DNA of 50,842 bases from Candidatus Gastranaerophilales bacterium (GTDB lineage Bacteria; Cyanobacteriota; Vampirovibrionia; Gastranaerophilales; Gastranaerophilaceae). The stretch is from the NCBI GenBank assembly GCA_944322885.1, contig CALUQH010000004.1, forward strand, positions 1-50,842, read 5' to 3'. Below the pieces are notes generated by a model. The model had not been told where the DNA came from, made no database searches, and saw only the letters and a list, made by a program, of their open reading frames with translations. Made by a program: the position numbers and the translations under genes. Shown one piece after another: positions 1 through 7,299 of the stretch; position 1 is the stretch's first letter; each line of letters begins with the position of its first letter.

Positions 1-234
1 AGAGGATTATTCTTTAGAACTTTATTTGCACAAGAAGGAATTAGATATTGCTATGGTCGGGCATACAGAATGGATTTAATTAAATCTACAAAGTTGAAAT
101 TGCCAATCCAACGAGATAATAATGGGAGTCCTATTATAGATGCTAGCCATGCATATTCGGATAAAGGATTTATTCCAGATTGGCAGTTCATGGAAGATTA
201 TATCAATTCTTTACCTTATAGCGATAGGATTTAA
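1..234 (+). CDS. Type I restriction specificity subunit (HsdS-like), C-terminal end only
   Basis: The frame is open from the first base of the window and stops at 232-234, leaving 77 residues. HsdS-type subunits choose the DNA sequence recognised by a restriction-modification complex. The visible part has an FFRTLFAQEG segment, then KLPIQRDNNGSPI, and ends PDWQFMEDYINSLPYSDRI. That ending (PDWQ-FME-YI-SLPYS) is characteristic of the C-terminus of S-subunit-like and BcgI-like specificity proteins. The start and target-recognition domains lie left of the window, so the methylase and nuclease partners cannot be seen. A serine recombinase follows 300 bp away on the other strand, a setting in which specificity genes are sometimes inverted. 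Confidence 0.7.
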   Translation, partial: RGLFFRTLFAQEGIRYCYGRAYRMDLIKSTKLKLPIQRDNNGSPIIDASHAYSDKGFIPDWQFMEDYINSLPYSDRI

Positions 235-290
235 TCTTCAATAAGGACTATATAGCTGAGTTTTAAGAGGAGAAATCTCCAGCATCTTGA

Positions 291-506
291 TTAAGTTCCT
301 TTATAATTTATAAAGAAAGCATTAAGATTATCAGCATTAGTACGTAGATATGACATTACTGGTGTAAGGTTATACAGTTCTTCTATTTCTGTTTGAGTAG
401 AACAGAAGTAATGTAATATAACAACTGTATTGTAGATATTTTCAGCCCAGTTACAGAGACTTCTGTACTCCTTGCTTGTTAAATTGTATTTGTGTTCTTT
501 GTGCAT
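291..506 (-). CDS. Small hypothetical protein of the mobile element
   Basis: This encodes 71 residues of unrecognised function. It begins MHKEHKYNLTSKEYRSLCNW and carries two cysteines and several aromatic residues, with no signal peptide or membrane segment. It lies 25 bp downstream of the serine recombinase gene on the same strand and probably shares its transcript. Its stop lies 57 bp from the convergent end of the HsdS-like fragment. It is supported mainly by its position in a compact minus-strand gene string. Confidence 0.5.
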   Translation of the reverse strand: MHKEHKYNLTSKEYRSLCNWAENIYNTVVILHYFCSTQTEIEELYNLTPVMSYLRTNADNLNAFFINYKGT

Positions 507-531
507 ATTTTAAATTCCTTTATTTTGATTG

Positions 532-1134
532 TTAATCTACTTCACTAATACGATTAAGGAAATTATACAGATTCCCTACAGATGTGTGGTATTGTTTTGC
601 TATCATTGTCTTTGGTACATTAAGGGATAATAGTTTTAGAATATCTTCTTTATGTTCATCTAACTTAGATTTACCTTTACCATGTGGTCTTCCAAGTTTA
701 GCACCAGCAACTTTACGTGCATGAAGTGCTTCACGTGTTCTTAAGCTAATTAGCTCTCTTTCAATCTGAGCAACCAGTGCAAAGATGGTGGATGTAACAG
801 TTGCAGTGATGCTGTCTTCTGAGTTACAGAAATTCTCTTTCAGTGAATACAAGATTACACCCTTCTCTTTTGTTACTTTAATAACTTCAAGAATTTGCAC
901 TATACTTCTGGCAATTCTTGATAATTCTGGAACAATTAGAATATCACCAGCTACCATATTGTTGAGTAAAGCACCTAGCTTCCTTTTCTTATAATCAATT
1001 TTCCCGGAGATGTGTTCTTCTGTAAATTCTACATTACCGAGCTTCAAACGATTGGCGAACTCTAATATATCCAGTTTGTTTTTCTCTGTGTCTTGAAGCA
1101 CTGTACTTACTCTTAAGAATGCGTGTGTAGTCAT
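532..1134 (-). CDS. Small serine recombinase (resolvase/DNA invertase family)
   Basis: This is a 200-residue site-specific recombinase of the resolvase/invertase class, the usual length for the family. The N-terminal catalytic domain begins with FLRVS, placing the nucleophile serine at residue 10 and a conserved arginine at 8. ELSRIAR at about 70-76 supplies further active-site arginines. A long helix around 114-140 (ALVAQIERELISLRTREA) and a C-terminal DNA-binding region after GAKLGRP complete the architecture. GAAGG lies about 8 nt before the ATG. It could invert or resolve DNA within the element. The adjacent restriction specificity gene is a possible target, but no inverted recombination sites can be checked because that gene is cut by the window edge. 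Confidence 0.9.
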   Translation of the reverse strand: MTTHAFLRVSTVLQDTEKNKLDILEFANRLKLGNVEFTEEHISGKIDYKKRKLGALLNNMVAGDILIVPELSRIARSIVQILEVIKVTKEKGVILYSLKENFCNSEDSITATVTSTIFALVAQIERELISLRTREALHARKVAGAKLGRPHGKGKSKLDEHKEDILKLLSLNVPKTMIAKQYHTSVGNLYNFLNRISEVD

Positions 1135-1259
1135 TATATTTACCTTCTTTCTACAATAACGTTTATTTGTCGCTTATATTGTATGGATATGTCTAATGAA
1201 ATACAGACCTTTTCATTGTATTAATGTGATTAAGATAAACGGTCGTTTTAATTGTATGA

Positions 1260-1661
1260 TTACCCTTCATACTGTACCTTGTATTCTGCAATAGTTTTCG
1301 GTGTGAAGTTAAAGTCTAAGTTGATTAAGGGAAGCTCACGAAAGATTGTATCTAAGTCTACGTAGCCACCTTCCAGATACCCCATTCCTAAATTGATGTA
1401 ACCATAGTGTTGGTGTTCCTCACTTCTGTCAATTTCAGTTACATAGATGTCTACATTACCCCAGAAGTAATGAAGGACTGGTTTAACATCTTCTTTATCA
1501 TCTGTTTCATATATTGCTGGTGCAGAATTGATTGCTTGTGCAATTTTATTAGCTACATCTTCAAAGTACTCGTGTTCTTCACCTCTGAGACTTTGCCAGA
1601 ACGCGTAACCTTGACCGTTTGGCATGAATTGAAGGATTGTCTTGATATTATCTTGATTCAT
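1260..1661 (-). CDS. DUF2958-like protein of mobile elements
   Basis: The 133-residue product matches the pattern I know from DUF2958: a P-x-L-x-Y-F segment, an IYVTEID strand, then YGYINLGMGYLEGGYVDLDTI and a final FTPKTIAEY. The molecular function of that family is unknown. It is commonly carried on plasmids and integrative elements. An AGGAG site lies about 10 nt before the start. It is the middle gene of a minus-strand string running from 1983 to 291, which is likely driven by the promoter at 2019-2047. The assignment is by motif memory only. Confidence 0.6.
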   Translation of the reverse strand: MNQDNIKTILQFMPNGQGYAFWQSLRGEEHEYFEDVANKIAQAINSAPAIYETDDKEDVKPVLHYFWGNVDIYVTEIDRSEEHQHYGYINLGMGYLEGGYVDLDTIFRELPLINLDFNFTPKTIAEYKVQYEG

Positions 1662-1692
1662 AATGGTCTGTCTCCTATTCCTTTGAGGTAGC

Positions 1693-1983
1693 TTACGCTA
1701 CCTCAAATTTCATATAACTGGAAACCTTTAGTAATGCTTTGTACAACTTAGCATATTTAGTCTTTAAAGTCTTAGTATCCACATTGTTTCTGGTAATTTC
1801 TTTTAGAGTGAAAGTAAATGCACCAGCTTGTAATTCTGTAACGTTTGCTTGATTCATAACTTCTTTAACTTCTGCTATTTTTTCATCTCTTAATTCTTTT
1901 AATTCAGCTATTTTTGAGTCTAAAGATTTGATAACTTTTGCGTTGTCTTCAAGATTGATGTTTGTTGCGATTACATTTGCCAT
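1693..1983 (-). CDS. Small phage/element-type protein with a coiled-coil segment
   Basis: This encodes 96 residues. Residues 10-45 are rich in K, E and L with a heptad-like pattern (LDSKIAELKELRDEKIAEVKEVM), suggesting a coiled coil. The C-terminal half ends KLYKALLKVSSYMKFEVA. I do not know a function. The layout resembles small conserved proteins of phage and integrative-element early regions. AAAGGAG lies 8 nt before the ATG. It is the first gene after the strong minus promoter at 2019-2047, so it is probably the most highly expressed gene of this string. Confidence 0.6.
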   Translation of the reverse strand: MANVIATNINLEDNAKVIKSLDSKIAELKELRDEKIAEVKEVMNQANVTELQAGAFTFTLKEITRNNVDTKTLKTKYAKLYKALLKVSSYMKFEVA

Positions 1984-2018
1984 AATTTTATCTCCTTTGT
2001 GTTTTTGTTTATGTATAC

Positions 2019-2047
2019 ATTGTACACTATAACATGTACTATGTCAA
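2019..2047 (-). promoter_or_regulatory. Strong sigma-70-type promoter for the leftward gene string
   Basis: On the minus strand the -35 box is TTGACA (2042-2047) and the -10 box TACAAT (2019-2024), separated by exactly 17 bp. The spacer and -10 region contain palindromic pieces (ACATGT, GTATAC, TGTACA) that could be operator sequence. The start of transcription should fall near 2012, about 29 bp before the ATG at 1983. Confidence 0.8.
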
Positions 2048-2088
2048 GTAATGAATTTACTTTATCGTTATAATTATTTACATATCCA

Positions 2089-2117
2089 TTGACAAAATAC
2101 ACGAATAAGTGTATTAT
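2089..2117 (+). promoter_or_regulatory. Sigma-70-type promoter for the HTH regulator
   Basis: TTGACA (2089-2094), a 17-bp spacer and TATTAT (2112-2117) form a near-consensus promoter divergent from the minus-strand one at 2019-2047. Transcription should begin near 2124. That makes the ATG at 2124 too close for a leader and supports the ATG at 2148 as the start of the regulator. Confidence 0.8.
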
Positions 2118-2147
2118 TAAATTATGGTAAAAATGAGGACTAGTATC

Positions 2148-2447
2148 ATGAGTGAAAACCAAGAAGAAAAAGAGGTCAGAGCTAGACGTCGTGAAGAAGA
2201 AGACATCGAACAGCTCAGAAATACAGTTAAGTCTATGATTGTTGCACGTGGTTGTACGCTAGAACAATTAGCCAATAAGCTCAATGATAAATACTGCACA
2301 AAAGAAAGCAAGGCGAATTTATCCAATAAGCTGAAACGTGGGTCACTTAGATATATAGACATGGAACGCATCTGCGACGTACTTGGATATAGTTTGGAGA
2401 TTAAATATTATAAGCCAGATAGGGATAGAGATAGGTCAATTTTCTAA
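2148..2447 (+). CDS. Helix-turn-helix regulator (DUF6471/XRE-like)
   Basis: From the ATG at 2148 the product has 99 residues. A charged N-terminus rich in E and R is followed by a compact DNA-binding domain of about 65 residues: TVKSMIVARGCTLEQLANKL, then SKANLSNKLKRG and ERICDVLGYSLEI. That order of helices resembles XRE-type repressors and the DUF6471 family. An in-frame ATG at 2124 exists but coincides with the predicted transcription start, while the later ATG has AGGA upstream. It sits in a divergent promoter pair, so it is a good candidate for controlling both arms of the element. Its target is not known. Confidence 0.75.
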   Translation: MSENQEEKEVRARRREEEDIEQLRNTVKSMIVARGCTLEQLANKLNDKYCTKESKANLSNKLKRGSLRYIDMERICDVLGYSLEIKYYKPDRDRDRSIF

Positions 2448-2468
2448 ATTGGAAATATTCTAAATATC

Positions 2469-2545
2469 ACACAGAACCTGACGAGTACGACATGAGTTTA
2501 CGTACTGCAACGCTAGGCGTATTTAGGGTGCTCTTTTTATTGTGT
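2469..2545 (+). ncRNA. Candidate structured RNA leader
   Basis: The gap between the regulator and the next gene can fold. ACACA (2469-2473) pairs with TGTGT (2541-2545) and encloses two perfect hairpins: AGTACG/CGTACT (2484-2489 with 2501-2506) and ACGC/GCGT around a 3-nt loop (2510-2520). A T5 run at 2533-2537 follows the second hairpin. It could be a cis-acting leader or attenuator of the 297-residue gene. I recognise no named RNA family with certainty. Confidence 0.4.
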
Positions 2546-2580
2546 AAGTATTATTAAATCATCAGAAAGGAAAAGATGAA

Positions 2581-3474
2581 ATGGAAAGACTATACAGATT
2601 GAATAATTATGCCCTAGCAATGTGTCTGTACCTTCTAAACGGTCACACATTAAACTTTAGTACAAATGTTCCAGAAATAGACATATTGTTGAGGGAAGAC
2701 CTTTTGCATTATTTTGATTATGTGCGTTTTAGTATCGGTGCAGAAGCCAGGTTGTTTGAAGTAGCTCACAGCCATGATTATTGTAGTGTAATAGTTGCCA
2801 GAGGACGTGAGAAAGAGTTAAAGCAATGTTTAGGTCATTATGTTAATGCGTTGCTTAAAGACGATTTGTACTGTTCAGAAAACGTGCCTTCTTGGAAACA
2901 AGACTTAAGGTCATTTATTGATAAAGCTAAGACATCTGGATTTAATCTAAAATCTTATAATGTAGCGATTGACGATATGCATGTGATACTCTATGGTGTA
3001 ATCCAAAAGGTGTTTACACTCAAAAACCTTAATATTACAACTGATGAGTATTTTGAGAATTTTGGAACAAGAACTCCAGAGGGTGATGTGGATTGTGGTG
3101 ACGGCTCTGAGTTTCATAAACAACTAAAGGTTCATTGTACCGTTGACGTGGAAACCTTTATAAGCAGGCAGAACAAGAAAAATACAAATAGTAGTGATAA
3201 ATTTACAAATCAAGAGGATTGGTTATACAAATATATTTGTGAAGCAACAGGTCATGTAAGCACTTCAATTCCGATGCAGTTTGAACTAATTGACGTTGAC
3301 CAGACAGAACCTAACACATTCCATAATTTTGATAGCCTCAAGCAAGCATATCATAGGCTTAACAAGCGTTATTTTGAGAAGTACGGAGTTAAAGGCTTTG
3401 TCAAAAAAGTTAAGAATGAAGATTTATTCCGTATCACTTTTGCTAAGAATGACAGAGGGGGGACTTTATTGTAA
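2581..3474 (+). CDS. Hypothetical protein of the mobile element
   Basis: This encodes 297 residues of unrecognised function, with no signal peptide or membrane segment. The protein is acidic to neutral and has scattered cysteines and histidines (SHDYCS near 65, DVDCGDGSEFHK near 170) but no clear metal site. The C-terminus is basic (RLNKRYFEKYGVKGFVKKVKN). AAAGGA lies about 10 nt before the ATG. An overlapping ATG at 2576 is in another frame. Its transcript probably includes the structured leader and ends at the hairpin at 3547-3581. Confidence 0.7.
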   Translation: MERLYRLNNYALAMCLYLLNGHTLNFSTNVPEIDILLREDLLHYFDYVRFSIGAEARLFEVAHSHDYCSVIVARGREKELKQCLGHYVNALLKDDLYCSENVPSWKQDLRSFIDKAKTSGFNLKSYNVAIDDMHVILYGVIQKVFTLKNLNITTDEYFENFGTRTPEGDVDCGDGSEFHKQLKVHCTVDVETFISRQNKKNTNSSDKFTNQEDWLYKYICEATGHVSTSIPMQFELIDVDQTEPNTFHNFDSLKQAYHRLNKRYFEKYGVKGFVKKVKNEDLFRITFAKNDRGGTLL

Positions 3475-3546
3475 ATAACAAAATGTTATTTTTAATTTTT
3501 GGCAAATTAAGTTCTTAAATAAAGTAAAAACAATACTTTGAGATGG

Positions 3547-3581
3547 CACACGTAACAGAGTTTGTTACGTGTGTTATTTTT
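3547..3581 (+). terminator. Intrinsic terminator
   Basis: A perfect 10-bp stem, CACACGTAAC (3547-3556) with GTTACGTGTG (3564-3573), has a 7-nt loop and is followed by TTATTTTT. It lies 72 bp after the 297-residue gene and separates it from the integrase transcript. Confidence 0.85.
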
Positions 3582-3629
3582 GACTGCTTCAATGGCTCCA
3601 GGCAATCAAAAAGATAAAGGAGACAAAGC

Positions 3630-3806
3630 ATGTCTAAGAAAATCAAAGTAGAATTTGAGCGTAGTTGTCAACCAGAAGACTTGGTTGTTAATAATGCGTT
3701 AATGACTCAGTTAATGGTTCAAATAGCTCAAGTAGGCCTCAGGAGCTGCTTTCCTGAAAGTTTTTGTAGTACAATAGAAAAGGAGAAAGAAAATGGCACG
3801 TACTAA
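3630..3806 (+). CDS. 58-residue protein overlapping the integrase start
   Basis: AAAGGAG lies 6 nt before the ATG at 3630 and a 58-codon frame follows, ending TAC TAA at 3804-3806. It overlaps the first 14 bases of the large serine integrase, so the two are probably translationally coupled. The product starts MSKKIKVEFERSC, has a hydrophobic middle (ALMTQLMVQIAQVGL) and three cysteines. No function is recognised. Small proteins next to serine integrases sometimes set recombination direction, but nothing in the sequence shows that here. Confidence 0.6.
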   Translation: MSKKIKVEFERSCQPEDLVVNNALMTQLMVQIAQVGLRSCFPESFCSTIEKEKENGTY

Positions 3807-5475
3807 AAGTAACGGTATTATTGTAGGTTACGGTAGAAAAAGTAAAGAGGACAAAGGCGTCAAATCTGTCAGTCCAGAAAACCAATACTCTCTTTGTTTG
3901 GAGTATGCCAAATCTAAAGGCTGTGAGTTTGTTTACTTTGAAGACATCAATAAAACTGGTGACAATTTAAACAGACCAGGCTTCAAAAATATGATGGCTT
4001 TTATTAAGAATAATAAAGTTAAGTGTATTGTCGTATGGCAACTCGACAGAATGACCAGAAACATGGAAGACTACTATGGAACGGTACACCCAACATTGAG
4101 GGCTTGTAATACTACCATAGCCAGTGTTAATCAACACTTTGATGATATATTTCAACTAGACCCTATGATTTTGGCTGTTTTTATGGGAATATCAGCCCAA
4201 GAATTAAAGAATACTAAGGACAGAAATAAAACTACGCTTGATTATAGAGCTAGAGCTGGTTACCTGCTCGGGAAAGCTCCTGTAGGGTATTTGAATGTTA
4301 GAGATGCTGAAAAACGTGGAGTAGTCATCCCAGACCATGAGAAAAGAGATTACATCAAGCACTGTTACGAATTGTATGCGACAGGATTATTTTCATATTA
4401 TAGAGTCAGTCAAGAGCTTGCAAAGTATGGTTTTGTTGACAGTAAGGGCAAACCTTACACAGTCAAAAGAATTGAAGATATATTAAAAAGCCCTGTGTAC
4501 ATTGGGAAGGTAATTCACAAAGACGAAATCTATGAGGGTAAACACGAACCAATCATAACAGATGAATTATTCTACAGAGTTCAACTATTGCTTGATGGTT
4601 CGGAAAACAAAAGTCCTAAAGGTAAAGTGTATTTATACTCAAACTTTATCAAATGTGCCCATTGTGGTTACAGCCTGGTTGGCATAACTAAAAGAGGTGC
4701 TCACCACAGTGGAATATACACATACTATCACTGTACAAATTATTCAAGAGCACATGTGAAGGAAAAGAATATCAGAGAAGAGTTGATTGACGAAGCCATG
4801 CAAGAAGTTATCGAAAGTTTTGACATAACTGAAAAAGAAGTCAATGCAATCAAGAAAGAGATTTATACTGCCATAGACGACCTTAAAAAGTATGAGCACA
4901 AATCTCTTGGTGAACTCAGAAAACAATATGATGATATTGTTGATAGCATTGCAGATTATTTAACAAATAAAGCAGACGGTATCAGTGACATTACTAGAGG
5001 AGAAGTCTTGCGAAAGTTAGAGGCAAAGAAAGATGCCATTGCACGTAACATCACACGTTTATCAGAAAATTCTAAAGAAACAACTAAACGTATCAGTATC
5101 TTGATAGACTTTGCAAACAGAATACCTGAACTTTATTTGAAAGCAACTCAGGAAGAAAAGAGACTCATATTAAATACGATTACAGAAGAAATCGTCTACA
5201 ATGAGGACTCTAACACCTTAACTGTAAGACTTAGACCAGTATTTGAACATCTTAGACAAGTAAAACTCGCTAAGAAACAAGAGTTTACAGCAGATATAAA
5301 TTCATTGACTGGAACCCTTGAAACTCGCTCTGCAGAAGCAAAAGAGGTACTAAGAAATCAAGCTAAAAACCTTAGCAATATTGAGGTGATTGGAACCCGC
5401 AAAAGTCGCTTGAATACTAAAATAGAGCCCCATAATGAAGACTCTAAAAAGTTAAATGTCGACGGCGGGACTTGA
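3793..5475 (+). CDS. Large serine recombinase (integrase) of the mobile element
   Basis: The 560-residue product has the standard order for large serine integrases. A catalytic resolvase domain covers about 1-150, with GYGRKS placing the nucleophile at Ser17 and QLDRMTRN supplying arginines. A recombinase domain around 170-270 contains GKAPVGYLN and SPVYIGKV. A zinc ribbon ([10 protein letters not shown] at about 287, YYHC at about 313) and a long coiled-coil region at about 345-440 follow. AAGGAG lies upstream. The final codons, VDGGT-stop, are read from the 3' end of tRNA-Leu. The gene therefore sits at the extreme edge of its element, and the junction with the host tRNA supplies its stop codon. 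Confidence 0.93.
   Translation: MARTKSNGIIVGYGRKSKEDKGVKSVSPENQYSLCLEYAKSKGCEFVYFEDINKTGDNLNRPGFKNMMAFIKNNKVKCIVVWQLDRMTRNMEDYYGTVHPTLRACNTTIASVNQHFDDIFQLDPMILAVFMGISAQELKNTKDRNKTTLDYRARAGYLLGKAPVGYLNVRDAEKRGVVIPDHEKRDYIKHCYELYATGLFSYYRVSQELAKYGFVDSKGKPYTVKRIEDILKSPVYIGKVIHKDEIYEGKHEPIITDELFYRVQLLLDGSENKSPKGKVYLYSNFIKCAHCGYSLVGITKRGAHHSGIYTYYHCTNYSRAHVKEKNIREELIDEAMQEVIESFDITEKEVNAIKKEIYTAIDDLKKYEHKSLGELRKQYDDIVDSIADYLTNKADGISDITRGEVLRKLEAKKDAIARNITRLSENSKETTKRISILIDFANRIPELYLKATQEEKRLILNTITEEIVYNEDSNTLTVRLRPVFEHLRQVKLAKKQEFTADINSLTGTLETRSAEAKEVLRNQAKNLSNIEVIGTRKSRLNTKIEPHNEDSKKLNVDGGT
5457..5475. other. Probable attachment-site region: integrase 3' end inside tRNA-Leu
   Basis: The integrase reading frame enters the tRNA-Leu gene at its 3' end and stops at 5475. 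Integration into the 3' part of a tRNA that leaves the tRNA intact is a common strategy for mobile elements. The crossover core cannot be fixed without the second copy, which would lie left of position 1. Confidence 0.55.
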
Positions 5476-5538
5476 ACCCGCACGGGTTTCCCCACACGCC
5501 CCTCAAACGTGCACGTATACCGATTCCGTCACGTCGAC
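5457..5538 (-). tRNA. tRNA-Leu(GAG)
   Basis: On the minus strand a perfect 7-bp acceptor stem pairs GTCGACG with CGTCGAC, followed by discriminator A at 5457. The T arm contains GGGTTCAAGTCCC. The anticodon stem CACGT/GCGTG surrounds the loop TTGAGGG, giving anticodon GAG. The extra arm is long, as expected for tRNA-Leu. CCA is not encoded. The gene is intact although an integrase abuts its 3' end. Confidence 0.93.
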
Positions 5539-5584
5539 ATAAATTCAACTATTTAATTTTCAAAAAGCATGAAACCATGCCTTT

Positions 5585-6562
5585 TTATTTTAACATAAAC
5601 CTGAATTTCTTTGCAACAAACTGTTTAACTTTTAATTTACAATAACTATCATTTATATCAGGACTAAAATTCATCCACCAGCCAAAAGGATATTCTGTCC
5701 GAATATGGTCAAGCAATTTTATATATTCTTTAAAATAGCCTTCCTTAATATCATCTCTGAATTTGCCTAGCCATGATGTTGCCTTTGAAAAATATCCGTT
5801 TATAAATATCCATTTATACTCTTCAAAAACGCCTTCATCTTTCAACAGTTTTTCAATAGCCGAAAATACATAAATAGGAGAATAATTCTGCTTCTTCTTA
5901 TTTGCCGTCACAGAACCTTGTCTGTTTTTACGGTAACAATACAAATTTTTTGGAAGCAACGCAATCCTTTTGGCCTTTATCATTGAATGAAAGAATAAAA
6001 GCTGGTCTTGTCCGGCTCTTATGTCCTGAAATTTTATGTTATTTTTTATCAAAAAATCCCGTCTGTACAACTTTGTCCAGGCCGTAGATGGAAATTTAAA
6101 AATTCTGTTTACTACATCTTTTGAACAAAAAATTTTATTTAAATATTTTTTAGGAAGTTTATCTGCACTATATCCGCCGAGCTTCTTCTTTCCATTATAA
6201 TAGGAATATGCTCCAAAAATAAGTATATCAGTCTGCTTAGCATCTGCTGCATCGACAATTAACTTTAAGGCACCACTAACCAACATATCATCGGAATCAA
6301 CAAAAAAAACATATTCCCCGCGTGCAATTCCTAACCCGCAGTTCCTGGCAATGCCTGACCCCTCATTTGCTTTATCTAAAATTACAATCCGTTCATCACG
6401 TTTTTTGTAATCGTTTAAAACTTCCAGAGAATTGTCAGTCGAACCGTCATTAACACATATAACTTCATAATCTTTAAAAGATTGAGTTAAAATACTGTCT
6501 AAACACTCACTTATATAATCACCTACATTGTATATCGGAATAATTATCGATAACTTTGTCAT
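5585..6562 (-). CDS. Family 2 glycosyltransferase
   Basis: A 325-residue GT-A-fold glycosyltransferase, presumably adding a sugar to a surface polysaccharide or LPS. It opens KLSIIIPIYNVGDYISECLDS and has the nucleotide-binding NDGSTDNS at 38-45 and the metal-binding VDSDDML at 88-94. RAGQDQLLF further on matches the acceptor-side region. The C-terminal 100 residues are variable, so substrate cannot be assigned. A TTG 18 bases upstream is in frame, but the ATG at 6562 lies exactly 6 nt after a TATAAT box with no ribosome-binding site, which suggests a leaderless mRNA. It is the first host gene after the tRNA. Confidence 0.88.
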   Translation of the reverse strand: MTKLSIIIPIYNVGDYISECLDSILTQSFKDYEVICVNDGSTDNSLEVLNDYKKRDERIVILDKANEGSGIARNCGLGIARGEYVFFVDSDDMLVSGALKLIVDAADAKQTDILIFGAYSYYNGKKKLGGYSADKLPKKYLNKIFCSKDVVNRIFKFPSTAWTKLYRRDFLIKNNIKFQDIRAGQDQLLFFHSMIKAKRIALLPKNLYCYRKNRQGSVTANKKKQNYSPIYVFSAIEKLLKDEGVFEEYKWIFINGYFSKATSWLGKFRDDIKEGYFKEYIKLLDHIRTEYPFGWWMNFSPDINDSYCKLKVKQFVAKKFRFMLK

Positions 6563-6568
6563 ATACAA

Positions 6569-6596
6569 ATTATATGACAAAAAATATAAGTGTCTA
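6569..6596 (-). promoter_or_regulatory. Promoter giving a leaderless glycosyltransferase mRNA
   Basis: The minus strand reads TAGACA (6591-6596), a 16-bp spacer, TATAAT (6569-6574), then six bases and the ATG. Transcription would start at or next to the A of the start codon. Confidence 0.5.
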
Positions 6597-6617
6597 TAAT
6601 GAAATATTTTTTAAAGC

Positions 6618-7061
6618 TTATCTGCCGATTTCCGTAGCTCTTTGAGCCATCGATTTTGTAATATTAATTAAAGCAAGGTTAGCCTCATAAGCCCTTTGAG
6701 CAAGAATAGCATCTGCCATATCTACCGCAGGATTGACATTGGAAGCCCTTATATATCCGTTAGCATCAGCATCAGGATGACCGGGACGATAAATTTTTTC
6801 TCCCAGAGTAGGATCTTCAACACAGCCGTTAAAAACGACACCACCTTGCAGATAAGGTAAAGTACCTACTCCAAATACATCTTCTTTCATGGAATTCATC
6901 AAACCATGAAAAGAAATATCTTCAGTTGCATTTAAAACAGGAATACGTCTGACATAATTAGGTGTATCTACATTGGCAATATTTTTTGCGTGAATATCAA
7001 GCCTTAAGCCATGTGCCCTTAAAGCATTTGATCCGATATTCATTGATTCCATTATACTCAT
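6618..7061 (-). CDS. flgC: Flagellar proximal rod protein FlgC
   Basis: The 147-residue product has the N-terminal rod signature ALRAHGLRLDIHAKNIANVDTPNYVRR and the C-terminal NPAVDMADAILAQRAYEANLALINITKSM found across flagellar axial proteins. FlgC forms part of the proximal rod that crosses the periplasm. Length is normal for the family. AAAGGG lies about 7 nt before the ATG, inside one copy of a duplicated leader sequence (7061-7107). It is the last of four rod-type genes transcribed flgF/G-like, flgG-like, flgB, flgC. fliE, which often follows, is absent here and a glycosyltransferase follows instead. Confidence 0.93.
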   Translation of the reverse strand: MSIMESMNIGSNALRAHGLRLDIHAKNIANVDTPNYVRRIPVLNATEDISFHGLMNSMKEDVFGVGTLPYLQGGVVFNGCVEDPTLGEKIYRPGHPDADANGYIRASNVNPAVDMADAILAQRAYEANLALINITKSMAQRATEIGR

Positions 7062-7225
7062 TTTTTTACCCTTTCCGACAATCGTTGTCAGTTCTTTTTA
7101 TTTTTTTGTCAGTCGCTTCGCTTTTCGTGAAATTTTTATAATCTCATAAACTATTTCCATAACCGCTCACTCCCGTTTTTTTTTACCCTTTCCGACAATT
7201 AATGTCAGTATCTTTTATATTTTTT
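7061..7225. repeat. Duplicated flgC leader sequence
   Basis: Two imperfect direct copies (7061-7107 and 7177-7225) share TTTTTACCCTTTCCGACAAT, a TGTCAGT and an AT-rich tail. The copy next to flgC supplies its ribosome-binding site and the other has no start codon behind it. Between them the minus strand has a 20-codon frame (7160-7098) beginning MEIVYEIIK and ending RLTKK, with GGGAG 9 nt upstream. It may be a leader peptide or chance. Confidence 0.5.
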
Positions 7226-7243
7226 ACCCAGCTCCTTCTTTAA

Positions 7244-7299
7244 TTCAGACTAAGCAAATTTATACAAAACCTGAGTGGCGGGTGGAGCGGCTACGCTCC
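7244..7299 (-). repeat. Hairpin repeat copy A, directly after the flgB stop
   Basis: The copy contains AAACCTGAGTGGCGGGT followed by the perfect hairpin GGAGCG-GCTA-CGCTCC (7284-7299). On the transcribed minus strand the hairpin begins at the base after the flgB TAG. Related copies lie at 7680-7721, 19194-19249 and 19156-19190. Confidence 0.75.

Noticed and set aside
1407-1691. Plus-strand frame opposite the DUF2958-like gene
   Set aside because: Low-complexity hydrophobic translation typical of the reverse frame of a real gene; no start signal.
5340-5420. Second tRNA-like attachment copy inside the integrase C-terminus (GGAACCCGC)
   Set aside because: The match to the tRNA T-arm is too short and does not continue.
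7176-7184. T9 run near flgC as another phase-variation tract
   Set aside because: It lies in non-coding leader sequence of AT-rich DNA, where such runs are expected; no frame depends on it.
7061-7225. CRISPR array
   Set aside because: Only two imperfect copies with a non-uniform spacer; no cas genes. No CRISPR array was seen anywhere in the window.
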